Below are positions 1-11,221 of a stretch of DNA of 64,000 nucleotides, piece after piece. The notes under the pieces are model-generated. The model did no database searches and was not told where the DNA came from. It saw nothing but the letters and a program-made list of their open reading frames with translations. The stretch covers positions 138,016,747 through 138,080,746 of the forward strand of contig NC_081412.1 in NCBI RefSeq assembly GCF_030272615.1. Reading direction: 5' to 3'. The position numbers and the translations under genes are program-made. Positions within the stretch are counted from its first letter, which is position 1. Every line of letters starts with the position of its first letter. Origin of the DNA: Cryptomeria japonica (taxonomy: Eukaryota > Streptophyta > Pinopsida > Cupressales > Cupressaceae).

Positions 1-1
1 G

Positions 2-1645
2 CTTAAAAAGGATGAGAAAGAAGGTGATGTCACTGACACCCCATCAAATATGGAAATAAAGGAGTTTAGAATAAGTGGAAGGAACAAAGCCCCAACAGTT
101 GATGAGTTGGTGCATGGGATAAAAGAATATGGAGGTATGGTTGGTGTTGGAAGGAGATATTCCCTTTGTAACAAAGAAGACAAAAGGAAAATTGAGGAAT
201 CTCTAATCTAGAACTTGCAAAATTTTTGTTGGACTCCTAGTGAATTATATGGCATAATCCCATAAGATTTGCAAGATCAAATTGAAGGGAGATTGAAGAC
301 AACTCTAGCTACTAAAAAGGAGCTCAAAATAAAAGCACTCATGGAAGTGCAACATGACTTAGACCTTGATCAAGATTCAACATTTCAAAATAAGGAATAG
401 AACTGGGAGAGTAGTAGTAGGTGAAGTTGAAGGTGTTTCCTTGTGGAAGGAAATTATGGTCCAGCAAAAGGAAACTAAAGAAGAAATTGAAAAGGAAACA
501 AAATAGGAAAAAGGTGCAACTATCCTTGACAAAGGAAAAGCTAAGGAAAAAGACTCCACTGAAGACTTTGATACTTTCACAGTTGAGCACATCATAGGAA
601 ATGTTGTGTCTAACATCCCCAATCTGACAAAGGGTATTGAACAACTAGTACACACTTTGCTAGTGAAGGAAGCAGATCAAACTAAGCCTCCCAGTCAACA
701 TGAAGTGTTAGTTGAAGACATTCCTTATGAGGATACAACTCACAAAACCTTATTGTCACCAAATCTTATTCTCTTTGAAGAAGCAAAAGAGGAAGAGAAG
801 GAAATAGAGGAAGGAAAAGAGGAAGAGAAGAAAGCAAAGGAAGGTAAATAGGAAGAGAAGATAATAGAGGAAGGAAAAGAGGAAGAGAAGAAAGAAGAGG
901 AAGGAAAATAGGAAGAGAAGAAAGTAAAGGATAACATAGCAGTGATGAATACCCCTCCGACAAAGAGGAAGTTAGAATTAGCCAATGAAAGTGAAATGAA
1001 AAAGATAAGAATGATCACAATAACTAGCTCATAAGTTGAGATTGTAGAAAACGAAGAAGGAACAGAGGAGGAAGAAGAAGGTGACTCAGTCATTGATATA
1101 AAGAAAATGCCCCCCAAGAAATTGATGAAAGTCTCTGGAAAAACTGAGAATCCAAGGTGAAAAGGTTAAACTGAAAGGAAAGAAAAAGAAGGCAAGAATC
1201 CTCACTTCTGCCAAGACAATTCTCTCTAACCTCATCCCAGACATTGCAGTTGATGATATTACACCCATTATTAACCAGTTGGATACTCTTGTTAAAGCAA
1301 TTAGTTCAGAGGCAACCGATCTGGAGCAGGTTGTAGTAAGGCAATATGAAACAAAAATGAGGATATAACTTAATGGAGCAAATAACAGTTGGAAAAGTTG
1401 CTCTTTCCACCAGAACTGAAGAAGTTAAAAATATACTGCAGCAAGTTGGTCAACTACTGGTGAAATCTTCAAGTTTTTCTACTTTAATTAAAGACTTAGA
1501 AGACAAAATAAATAAGATTCAAAAGGAAATTCAAGATTCGGTAAGCTCTTTTTATCCTCTTATCAGTTCAACATCAACCTTTATTGGAAAAGTCAAAATG
1601 CTAAATCATGAAATCAGAAGGTTGAAAGATGAAGAAGACAAATGA
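2..1645 (+). pseudogene. 3' internal ORF relic of a copia-type non-autonomous element
   Basis: I do not recognise a named domain. Three successive frames read as one decayed protein: residues from position 2, a frame change near 390-420, then an open stretch to about 1158 broken by TAG codons, then another frame at 1373-1645. The middle part is very rich in Glu and Lys. The last 250 codons look like coiled coil. The text around 1270-1300 (QLDTL followed by a hydrophobic stretch) resembles QLDTL at about 7002-7016 in the unknown ORF at 4276-7530, and both sit just upstream of a polypurine tract and an LTR. I infer that this is the C-terminal part of a diverged copy of that ORF. The 5' part lies outside the window. 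Confidence 0.5.
776..930 (+). repeat. GA-rich minisatellite coding for Glu/Lys repeats
   Basis: Short imperfect units of the type gaggaagagaag recur through this stretch and encode repeats of EEGKEEEKK type. TAG codons within it fall where the repeat expects CAG or GAG. This is slippage-prone low-complexity sequence inside the ORF relic. Confidence 0.75.
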
Positions 1646-2012
1646 AGTCTTAGTTTGTTAGAGATCCAATTCTATTTTGCATCAATTATTGATTTCATGC
1701 AACTAAAAATTAAAGAAGAAGACCACCTAATAAATGAACCTGACTATAAGACAATGGATGATATGGAGGTCTTCATTGCAGTCTTACATGGCCACTTCAC
1801 CACCATGAAACAAGTTCAATATTCATAGGAATCTTCCTTGAAAGTGGCTCAAGAAAACTTCAAAGATATTTTTTCTTTATTTTGATAAATATTTTTGGAT
1901 AGTCTTTGCTATTGATGGCAAAAGGGGGATTTTTTGGAAATTTTGGAATCTTGTTTGAAACAGGGGCCAGAACCGACATAATTTTGTAGTGGTTTGTAGT
2001 ATTTTCCACCAA
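1646..2012 (+). other. 3' untranslated region of the upstream element relic
   Basis: There is no ORF of note. The stretch holds a short coiled-coil-like remnant at 1670-1860 and the phrase attgatggcaaaaggggga near 1909, a first polypurine-like tract followed by a T-rich run. The arrangement matches the 3' non-coding region at 7531-7836. Confidence 0.5.
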
Positions 2013-2028
2013 TGCCAAAGGGAGAGTT
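2013..2028 (+). other. Polypurine tract before LTR
   Basis: The purine run ccaaagggagag lies directly before the TGTTGGC start of the LTR, which is the usual position of the plus-strand primer of an LTR retrotransposon. It implies that an element body lies to the left and that this LTR served as its 3' LTR. Confidence 0.65.
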
Positions 2029-2900
2029 TGTTGGCATTCTGATACTGTTTTGTATGACTGGTAAGTGATATGGTTGTCATTGTTTGCAATTGTTGTTAAT
2101 ATTCTACACTCTAATGAGAAATGATGGTGTTGTCATTGATGGCAACCTACTGGCAACCTTCTAGCAACCACCTGGTATTCATTTGGTATAGACATCGACA
2201 GGCATCGACACCGACAAACACTTCACCAACAATGGTAACAATGCTACTGGCACTCCAGTCGATAGGAATAAACTTTTGTTTATTGTATTTAATTGTAATT
2301 ATCTTTTGTAAAGCCGACATGACATATTGTAATAGAATCATATATGTATGAGATATTATAAATCATTTTGATATAGATGATGGGATAGGAATGAGAGAAT
2401 AAGAAGGAAGGTATATGCGAATGCATAGGGCAGATTTTGTTTAAGGTTTATGGTTATAGTATGAGCTTAAACCAGTACTGAACCTATTATAGTTTATGCT
2501 GATTTGAAGCAGTACATTGTATTGGATTTTCATAATCCATTTTGTAAGTCAGTGAGACTTCTATTTTGTAGATTGAGTAGTGAGCACTAGGTAGTTGGCC
2601 TTCCTGCATGTGCAAGCCCCTCATTATAAGTAATATTTATTCATTGGCTAGTGAGTGAATATTGTGGATCACAAATCCCACCGAGGTTTTTCCCACACTG
2701 GGTTTCCTCATTAAACATCTTGTGTTATGGTGTGTTTTCTCTGTTGTCTTTATTGTTCCTGTTTACTACATTAATTCTTATTTAACGGTACACTATTTTG
2801 AAATGCAAAATACTTAATAAGGTTAAATATTATGTACACCGGTTAGATACTAATTCAGCCCCCCCTCTCAGTATCTTTGGGACTATCATTAATTCTAACA
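2029..2900 (+). repeat. LTR, left copy (872 bp)
   Basis: It starts TGTTGGC after a polypurine tract and ends ...ctaaca just before a primer-binding site. About 90% of positions agree by eye with the split right copy over 2100-2450 and 2455-2900. It holds a pyrimidine-rich ccccccctctcag near its end and the tgagc(a/t)ctaggta module at about 2580, both shared with the other copia-type LTRs in the window. Confidence 0.8.
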
Positions 2901-2902
2901 AT

Positions 2903-2914
2903 TGGTATCAGAGC
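2903..2914 (+). other. Primer-binding site (initiator Met tRNA type)
   Basis: TGGTATCAGAGC follows the LTR end after two bases. This is the common plant copia primer-binding site, complementary to the 3' end of initiator methionine tRNA. It sets the element's direction as plus. Confidence 0.9.
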
Positions 2915-2971
2915 CTGGTCCTCTATTTTCAAAAGCCTAAGAGCTTGAGGAAGATTCTGACACCAATACAG

Positions 2972-3847
2972 ATGGAGAACTTAAGAAAGCAATTGGAAGG
3001 AGCTCTTGTAGACTATGATTTAAAGAAGTTGAAAAATATCAAACTTGAAGATGATTTGAGGACTGCACAAGAATTCATTCAAGGACTTCAGGAGAATCTT
3101 ACTATTGCTAGAAATAAAAGGAAAGAACTTCATGAGAAGATGCAGAATGATAATGATGAAAAGGAAACTCTTAATGAGCTTGTGAACAAATTGAGGCAAG
3201 AAAACATGACTATGAGGAATGAAATGCAAGATATGACAATGAGATTATGTAAATACATTGAAGATAGAAAGAAGAATGAAGATGACTTGACTAGGAGACT
3301 CAATCATGCTGGAAATGAAAATCTAAGACTCAATCATGAAAATGATATGTTGGAGACAGATCTGATTCACATTCAACATGATAAAACTAAACTTATGAGA
3401 CAAATGGGAATTCTAGAAAATGAGTTGGCTACTACAAATCAATATAAAGAGAAATTCAATAAAAGTTAAGAAGAACTTGGTGATATGCTGAAAAGTTAGA
3501 AACCTAATGGAGATACTAATGGACTTGGATTTGAAGTTGGTGAAAGTTACAGTACTGCAAACAATCATGATCACAGTAAACTGGTAAGACAACCTAATGC
3601 TTACAAATTTAATGGGAAATCCTTTAACTATAACAAGTATGGTCATAGAGAAAATCAATGTAGATCTAAAAATAATCAGAACACTAATGCTCCCACCGAT
3701 CAATGTTCCAAATGCAACAAAGTTGGTCATAATTCAAAAAACTGTAGAATGAATGTAAGATGTTATGTTTGTGGAAGATTTGGACACTTATCTAATCAAT
3801 GGAGAACACAAACTGGCATAGGATATGGAAAGGAAAAGAGAAGGTAG
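2972..3847 (+). pseudogene. Gag-like protein: long coiled coil plus zinc knuckles
   Basis: The reading frame opens at ATG 2972 (MENLRKQLEG), 69 bases after the primer-binding site. A longer frame from 2798 would start inside the LTR, so the later ATG is preferred. Residues 1-165 are charged and heptad-like, a strong coiled coil. Stops follow at 3467 and shortly after, but the same frame continues into a triple zinc-knuckle region at about 3600-3800. The middle knuckle, CSKCNKVGHNSKNC, is a perfect CX2CX4HX4C. The first has lost its cysteine pair and the third has Trp in place of the last Cys. Nucleic-acid binding and particle assembly are the expected roles for such a protein. I see no copia capsid domain before the coiled coil. 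Confidence 0.75.
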
Positions 3848-4275
3848 ATGAGGTAAAGCAAGGATTTTCAAAACAATGGATTAGAAAGACATATCAGAAT
3901 GCTAATGAGACTATTTCTTCACCAGTAGAACAAAGTATTACTCCATCGGTAGGAGATTCTTCATCCAACTGAGAAGTAACCCTTTGGGGGTATTGCAACA
4001 AGTTGAATATCATGCAGATTACCCTTGGTAGATGGTGAGAAGATAGATTTCTTCTTTACCAGTAGATATGTTAAGTTTCACTTAATCGATGAGCATTTAT
4101 TGCGGTTTTTGAAAGAAATTTCATTATAAATAATTGGTTTTCCCTCTTTTTCGATTCACTAAGCATTCAAACTAGTAGAGAGCACAAAATATGAATGAAG
4201 GCATTCAAGGCGAAGAAGTGAAGCAATTTCTTTCAAGCACTCAAACATTATCAGGCAGATTAAGGTATTTTTCGA
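3848..4275 (+). other. Spacer between gag-like ORF and unknown ORF
   Basis: No intact reading frame. The gag frame continues weakly past its stop (SPVEQ...) and then decays. Nothing resembling protease, integrase or reverse transcriptase is present, so this junction is where pol should be and is not. Confidence 0.5.
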
Positions 4276-7200
4276 ATGGCTTCCTCTTTTGCTCCCGAAT
4301 TTATTGCAAACCCTACTATTGTGGAAATTGTAAAATGCCCTAGGCCCATTTTCAAAATTATTCCCGAGATAGCTAAGCAAGATGATTCCATAGGCGCATT
4401 TTCAAAAATTCCTTAAGGTGTAGCTTATGCAGAAGACCCTAGGATTTATATTTACTGCAATATTGAAGAATTAGGTTCTGTGGAAGTGTTAAAAATGTTT
4501 AAAACCATAATTTGTGATGAAAATGGAAATATCAAACCCGAGCACAAGATTATTAAGACCTTAGGTTTTGTAGAAATCTTGAAAATCCTTGAATTTCTAG
4601 AGGAAGTAGTGAGAATTTTCCTAAGTAGGGCACATGGATAATTTCTCTGGTTAGATTTAGTCTACAAATTCACCCAAAAAGCAATTAGGTCAGTGACAAG
4701 TTTACCCTCAACTGACAGCAAACTAGACAAAACAAAGAAGGTGCCTAACAACACAGTCATGACCTTAACCGAAGCAACATCTGATAGTAGATCTATGAGA
4801 GTAAATGACATCAAGGATATCAATGTGAGATTCATAAGTATGATTTTAGGTTACAAGACTACACATGCAAACATACTTAATTCAATTTCCAGTCTTTGCA
4901 TTAAAAGTGCTTTTGATATGGTAAATAATGGTGCAAAAATAGATGTGTGTGAATGACTGAAGGATGAACTAGTAGATAACTTGAAAAAGATAAAAGGTGA
5001 TAAGAAAGGGACATTTCATTTTGGTAATCTTTTGGTATGCCTTATGTTGTATTTCTCAAAAGAAATCCCCAGTATTGGATAGAAATATTTTGGATATGAC
5101 ATACCGGTAGGCAAACAATTGCAAGAAGACTTCATTGGCATGGGTACTGCTAGGGAAAACAATATAACTAAGTATTTCAAAGCTTTCCAAGCCAAAATGA
5201 AAACCAGAGAGAGACTATCACAGAGTATAGTAGATAAATATGAAAAGGAAATATGTTTTGTGATTAAGAAAGATGAAATATCGATGGAAGTAGTTCTTCC
5301 TAGAACTGTATGGGTAACTGAAATGGAGTATGAGGCTGATGTGAATATTATTGAGACTTATGCTAAAGCCTTGTTGGAAGCACCTAGAGAACCAACAGAA
5401 AAAGTTTTTGGTAGTGCAGAAACAATTGAGAGTGGTGTACAAACAATGAAACAAAGAAAGAAAAGGGAAAAGTATATAAGGAATGCATCAAAAAAGGTAA
5501 AGGAAATAAAAGAAAATGTTTTGAACATTACTAGAATAAAGGAAAGTGAACTGGAAGGATTGCAACCAGAGGCACATATTTCACCAGTTGGTACATCATC
5601 TGACAGTGAAATACCTGCTGAATTTAAGAGAGTTGATAGGAAGAGAAAACCTTCACCGATACCCTCTCCTCCACCCAAGAAAACAAGAACTCTGAGAAAG
5701 AAGCAACAAGCGATAAGAAAACCGACAAAGAAGTTAGCACCCAAGAAGAAACAGAAACAAGTGATATCACCTTTGGATAATTTACTGAATGAAATCATTG
5801 ATGATGGTAACTTCGCAAATGTGAGCAAGTTGCATAACACATTCACTGATTCAAAAAAGGAAAGTGTTGAAAACAATATTATTCTACATTTGGACATATA
5901 CAAGAAAGTGTTAATTGAAGTTGTAGATGACCTACCAAATGATCTGTATAGAAGGTTAGATGCAAAGAGAATTGCAGTAATGGAGTTGGACAAGAAACTT
6001 AGGGTTGAAAAACTCCTGGCTATACATTCAGTTAACTCAAAAGAGGAGATTGATGAATTAATCTGTGAAGCTAACAGATTAATTTTTGCTAGTGGTCACT
6101 GGCAAGTAAGTTTAATGGCTCGTAGAGTCAATGAAATTGTAGAGGAAACGACTAATAAATGGGATATCTTTTTTGTAGAAAAGGAAAAATAGGAAGAATT
6201 GAACAGACCTAAGAAAACATTCAAAGTTTATCAGAAGGACAAGGAAAAAGGGAAAGGTAAAGTTAGTGGAATACCAAACATCAAAATAACTAACAACTTA
6301 CCACCACCCTTGGATACTACACTGGTACATACTGATACTACACCGGCTATTGAAAATGTGGACATAGCACATGATGACACTAACCCTGAATCAGAAATTT
6401 TATTTACCATGAATGTTGATACACAGGAAGTGAACATTGTTGTGGACAAGGATAGCACAGAGGTATAGAATGATATTGCTAATAGTGGAAACATTATTGA
6501 GCAGTTGATAGAAAATGTTGAGGTTGAAATACAAACAGGGCAACCTTTGGGTAGTGGAATAAATACTGATAGTATAGATGCAGGTACTGAGAAACCTACA
6601 GAGAGAGAGATAGAGACAGAGACAGAGATAGAGATACCGACAGCTGATAACACAGAGAAACCACTAGAGAAACTGATAGAGGCACGTGTACATACTGAGA
6701 CAGTGAAATCGATAATCACTGAGAAACCCAAACCATTGCTAATAGAAATGGAAACTCAGACTGATCCACCCGTAGTTGATATAAGTAGATTTGTTACTAA
6801 CACTGGAAGCACTAAAATAATAAAGGTAGTTGGTCAGACATTGAAATTCAGACCTACTAATGTGACAGAGGTACTTCTGGACTCTATTAAGAAGATAATT
6901 GATTGTAATGCATTGGCCTACAAGGCAATTGATGATACAATACCTATTCTTAAGATGATTGCACCAAAATGAAATGTAGATCATGTAAAAGATTCTTTAG
7001 GTCAGTTAGACACATTGTCTAAATTCATTGTTGGAAATGTAATAACAATTGATAAAGTAAATGAGGATACATTCAAAGAGAAAATGGAAAAATAAAAATA
7101 AAAATTATTTGAGGACACAATAAAGAAGTGCATTGAACATATTAACACACTTTTACCAGCATTGAATACAACAATTTTGGAGTTCAAGGAAGTGTATAGA

Positions 7201-7530
7201 GAAACATGCAAGCCACATTTGTTGACCAAGGACGTTGAGAAAGAAATAAGCAGCGTACAAAAGGAAATTTATGATATAGTTGATAACATTATTGGTTCAT
7301 CTAAACCTATATCAATTATTGAGCAAGAAATAGAAGGAGTTAAGGAAAAACTGGAGAACTTTGAGAAGGAAAAAGCAAGGATCAAGGTAAATGCCAGAGA
7401 GCTGAAGTATAAACTTAGTCCTAAATTGGATAACCTCATCTCTTTGAGAAATGAGATCTCAAAGGAATTAATTCAAGGGGAAAGATCACCAGAGGAGAAT
7501 ATGCATCATCTCACTGACATGATCCAATGA
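4276..7530 (+). pseudogene. Large ORF of unknown function (1,085 codons, nine stops)
   Basis: From ATG 4276 to TGA 7530 a single frame runs without a frameshift. It is broken only by stops near 4411, 4639, 4954, 5080, 6190, 6466, 6970, 7093 and 7099, all explainable as C-to-T changes. I do not recognise the protein. The first 350 or so residues are mixed hydrophobic and charged. Residues 455-495 (5640-5760) are a Pro/Lys/Arg-rich basic tract like a nuclear-localisation signal. Residues 680-860 are Thr/Glu/Asp-rich. The last 180 residues are coiled-coil-like. It takes the place of pol between the gag-like ORF and the 3' LTR. An envelope-like extra ORF, as in SIRE-type copia elements, or a chromatin-targeting factor are alternatives, neither shown by sequence. 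Confidence 0.7.
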
Positions 7531-7836
7531 ACTAAGGCAACCATGAATGATAGCAATTGATTCATGCAGAGTTTAAATTTGGTTTTGGCTGATATATTTC
7601 AGATTGTAACCAACCGGTTACAAACCTTAAGGTAAAATTTTGCACTCGTTTGACAAATTTTTGACAACCTTTGTCATTGATGTCAAAGGGGGAGTAGTGG
7701 GAAAAAAAAATGGCTATTCAGAGGAGATCATCTGCTCAGGGGGAGCACATATTTTTGGTAAATTTTTGGACTTCACTTTTTGGAACAATTTTTGGATTTT
7801 TCTCATGAGTATTGCCATCAATGTCAAAGCGGAGAT
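7531..7836 (+). other. 3' non-coding region with repeated polypurine tracts
   Basis: Three purine runs occur in a row: tcaaagggggag near 7682, tcagggggag near 7737, and tcaaagcggaga at 7823-7835 immediately before the LTR. The first and last follow a 'cattgatgtcaa' or 'catcaatgtcaa' phrase. The last is the primer position for the right LTR. Extra copies suggest repeated duplication of the priming site. Confidence 0.6.
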
Positions 7837-8182
7837 TGTTTGCATTCTAGACTCTAATGAGAAATGATGGTGTTGTCATTGATGGCAACCTACTGGCAAC
7901 CTTCTGGCAACCACCCAACATTCATCTGGTAAAGACATCGACAGGCATCGGCAACATCAACAATGCTACTGACACTCTAGCCAACAGGAATAAACTTTCG
8001 TTTATTATATTTAATTATAATTATCTTTTGTAAAGCTGACATGGCATATTGTAATAGACTCATATATGTAGGAGATCTTGTAAATCATTTTGATATAGAT
8101 GATGGGATAGGAATGAGCAAATAAGAAGGAAGGTATATGCGAATGCATAGGGAAGATTTTGTATAAGGTTTATGGTTATAGT
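7837..8182 (+). repeat. LTR, right copy, first part
   Basis: It begins TGTTTGCATTCT and matches the left LTR from about 2100 to 2455. About 65 bases present in the left copy after its first ATTCT are absent here. The copy stops at ...atagt (8182), where the Tat gypsy element begins. Confidence 0.85.
8178..8182 (+). repeat. Target-site duplication ATAGT, left copy
   Basis: ATAGT here and at 39590-39594 bracket the Tat element (TG start, CA end). The unbroken left LTR has a single ATAGT at the matching point (near 2455), so this is the empty-site sequence. Confidence 0.92.
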
Positions 8183-9618
8183 TGTATGCAAGAAAAGCGG
8201 GGTGATAGAACTCAATATGTGAAAAATGGAGTTCTAGGGAGCCTTACTCACACACCCACATGATTTCTTGGTGCAAGCTATGGAGTCATGAAGTATGTCT
8301 TAGCTTCCCAAGATTGGTTCCATGGTTCTCTATCTCACAAGGTCCCTCAAACCAATGTCTTTGCTCTCAGATCACTGAGCAATGTGGTTTAGGGATGACA
8401 AATGCAAGAATGAGGGATGCTTTTGTTGATTTTAAGATGAAATGCATCCTAAGCTATGCATGATCCTATAAATGTAATAAACTAGTTTATAAGATGACAA
8501 GATTAGTAACAAGACTATCCTAGCATGATATACTGGTCTATGATTAAGCTAAATGATAAAGAAAATACTCTAAACATGCATGTTTAGATTAATTCCTATT
8601 GAAAAGAGAGGCTAAATGATGAGCACAAAAAGATATATTAAAGCTTGGAAGGATTTGAGTATAAGTGTGATGCTAAAGACTTGGATCTATCTAAATGGAG
8701 GAATGAGAGCTCTATTTATAGCAAAAATAGGGCAATGGATGGTCAGGATTGAAAGAGTTAATCAAGGGCTAAGTTTGAAAGTTGGGAATCCATGTTTACA
8801 ATTGGCACCAATGAAATGGTGACAATTGTCAACATAAGGTTGGTTGAGAGGAGATGTAAGAAGCATTAAATGCTTGAGAGGACCTCATGGTTACCCTAGG
8901 GGTTAAGGGTTAACGTTAAGTTGGGGATATCCAATGGATAAAGGTTTTACCCAAAGGATAAACTCTTGTGTGAAAGATTAAGGATAACCATGGTCAAAGC
9001 AATAAATGCTTGATGAGACCCTTGGGTTACATGGAGGTTGAGTTTAGGGAAATTCTTTAACCATGCTAGAGGGTTGAGTTAACCATTAATGGTTTGGGAG
9101 ACTTTCAAAGTCAAGTGGTTGAAGCCTTTAAGGGTTTTCAAAGACTTTGAGGGTTTGAGAAGTGACCTCCCCTTGCTTAGGGATGTGACAAAGTTTAGGA
9201 GATGGGTTTAGGCTAATTGGAAGTGATTAGAAGAATCTAGAAGGGGTTAGAAATAGGGCTTAGGAGGCAAGTAGGAGGTGTAGGATTTTGCAAGTGGATG
9301 AAGGGATAATAGGATTTAATTGAATAAAATGAATTTAATTCAATTTGCTTGCAATTGGGGAAATTAAATAAATTAGATTTATTCAATTTAGGATAACTAT
9401 TTAATTAAATTTGAATTTAATTAAAAAGTGGATAGGGGATTTAATTGAATAAAATGATTTATTCTATTAAATGGTAAAAGAGGTATAGTGAATTTAATTG
9501 AGTAATTTACTTAATTAAATAGAGGAATATGGGTAATTGAATTAAATTGGATTTAATTAAATAGAGAAATGATCATAAAATATTCATTTAGGAATATGGT
9601 CATTTTTATACATTTACA
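8183..9618 (-). repeat. 3' LTR of the Tat element (1,436 bp)
   Basis: Starts TGTATGC and ends TTTACA on the plus strand, matching the right copy along its whole length. It carries the same TATA-like ctatttatag (8711-8720) as the other copy. Its left edge abuts the duplication ATAGT and its right edge abuts a purine tract on the minus strand. Confidence 0.9.
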
Positions 9619-9637
9619 TTTTGCCCCTCTTTGAAGT
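9619..9637 (-). other. Polypurine tract of the Tat element
   Basis: On the minus strand this reads cttcaaagaggggcaaaa and lies directly before the 3' LTR. This is the expected plus-strand primer site and confirms the minus orientation. Confidence 0.8.
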
Positions 9638-10189
9638 GACGTGTGTGCACATGTTATTTCAAAGAAAATGATCTGCCGTTGCGATTTTATGATCAATGTT
9701 GTTTTTATCGATTTTCATGTCGTGCCCCAGATTTGATAAATGATGGTGATAATGCCCCCTCAGGAGATGAATCAAAATTTTGGAAAATTTGATTTGATTT
9801 GATAATTGTGTTTGTTGTGCAAAATTTTGGCTAGGTGGAATGTTTAAATTGATTCATCTCCTGATAATGGATATGTGCGAGGGTATGAGGGAGACCGCGA
9901 GAAAATTACATGCTCATTTCCCTAACCCTAATTTTATTTTACCCTGTAAAAGGGGAAAAGTGCATTGTTTTATCTCATTTGTGCTTGTTGACCTTGGAGA
10001 AAGAGACTTTTGGAGAGAAGACAAAATGCCTATTCCCTATTCTATGCATCAATTTGAGTGCATTTGGAGGTATCGGAGGCCTACCACATATGGACCACCG
10101 GTAAGTCAACATTTTTGAGCCCCTTTTTATTTTTAATTTGGTCATTTTTTGTCAGTTTTTGAATTTTGAAATGCGGTTTCCACGTTTTG
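9638..10189 (+). other. Possible first exon region of the antisense ORF
   Basis: A short open frame from ATG 9840 reads through about 10101 and ends at a sequence that fits a splice donor (accg|gtaagt). A pyrimidine-rich stretch followed by ttcag at about 11221 could be the acceptor, leading straight into the mobile-domain ORF. The peptide has no domain I recognise. This is a gene-structure hypothesis only, since spliced transcripts cannot be seen here. Confidence 0.3.
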
Positions 10190-10640
10190 GTGCATAGGGG
10201 TCTTAGGTTAGCGCATACGAAAAATTTCGTAGCGCATAGGGTTGTAATTTAGGGTAGCATCCGAAAATGTTTAGGGTAGCGCATGGCCTTAGGTTAGTGC
10301 ATGAGGGACACAGGGTAGCGCTTAGGGTTAAAAGGGTAGCGCATTGGGTAAACCTAGAGCATAGGGTGCACAGGGGGTCGCATGGGCAGGGGTATTTAGC
10401 TTGTAGGTTAGAGCTAGCACATAAGGTTAAATAGGTAGCACAAATGTAGGATAGGTTAGCACATGGATCGAGTTTAGCACTTAGGGTAGATTAGCTGGCG
10501 CATGGAGAAAAAAGAGTAGCATGTAGATTTAGTCTAGCGCATAGGGTAGATAGGATAGTGCGTGGAGAAAATAGGGTAGCACATAGAGTTAGTCTAGCGC
10601 ATAGCCAAATTTAATTAGCGCATGCAGTAGGTTTTACAAG
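10190..10640 (+). repeat. Interspersed TAGCGCAT-type motif array, left
   Basis: About 20 variants of tagcgcat(a/g)ggg (also tagcacat, tagtgcat, tagcgctt) occur at irregular spacing of 15-35 bases. The array lies upstream of the plus-strand mobile-domain ORF. The same motif in the opposite orientation fills the region upstream of gag at 35950-38060. Confidence 0.8.
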
Positions 10641-10839
10641 ATAGGATGATTTGTGAATGTAGAAAATTACATAGGATAAGGTTAGTTTTGCCTAGGAAGG
10701 TGGATTTTTGCCATTTGCTATGTCGACTGTCATGGTTTTGATTGTTTGTCCAATATGAGTACTGATATAACTTGGTTTGATTTGCGGTTTTTCAAGTTAT
10801 TGATGTAGATATTAATGTGTCTGTGATCTAAACTTGATT

Positions 10840-11130
10840 TGATTTGCATTGTTTCAAGTTAATATGTGTGGAGCTTGAATTATGTTACAAGTTGATATGA
10901 TTGTGGAACTTGAGTTGTGTTACAAGTTGATATGGGTTGGAAACTTGAGTTGTTTTACAAGTTGATATGGGTGGGAAACTTGAATTGTTTTACAAGTTTA
11001 TGTGATGTGGAGACTTGAGTTGTGTTACAAGTTTGATATGGATTTTGAAAACTTGAGTTGTGTTACAAGTTGATATGGAATGATATGATGTGGAACTTGA
11101 TTAGAGTTGCAAAATGTTTCAAGTTTTTGA
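10840..11130 (+). repeat. Tandem repeat of about 37-40 bp
   Basis: Units built on 'acttgagttgtgttacaag' plus 'ttgatatgg' recur about seven times with small changes. They lie between the TAGCGCAT array and the mobile-domain ORF, in what could be its intron or leader. No coding is evident. Confidence 0.75.
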
Positions 11131-11221
11131 TGTGATTTTGATTTTGATATCTTTGTTTTGATGAGGAAACTGATATTAGACTTGTTTTTCTTTTTGGTGG
11201 GAGAAATTGGGAGTGGTTCAG

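Noticed and set aside
340-1117. Long Ser/Phe-rich minus-strand ORFs
   Set aside because: They are shadows of the GA-rich, Glu/Lys-coding plus strand.
6231-6731. 166-codon minus-strand ORF (Ser/Val-rich)
   Set aside because: Antisense of the Thr/Glu-rich part of the unknown ORF. Low complexity and no start context.
10190-10640. CRISPR-like array
   Set aside because: Repeats are short and degenerate with irregular spacing and no unique spacers, and the context is a plant retrotransposon.
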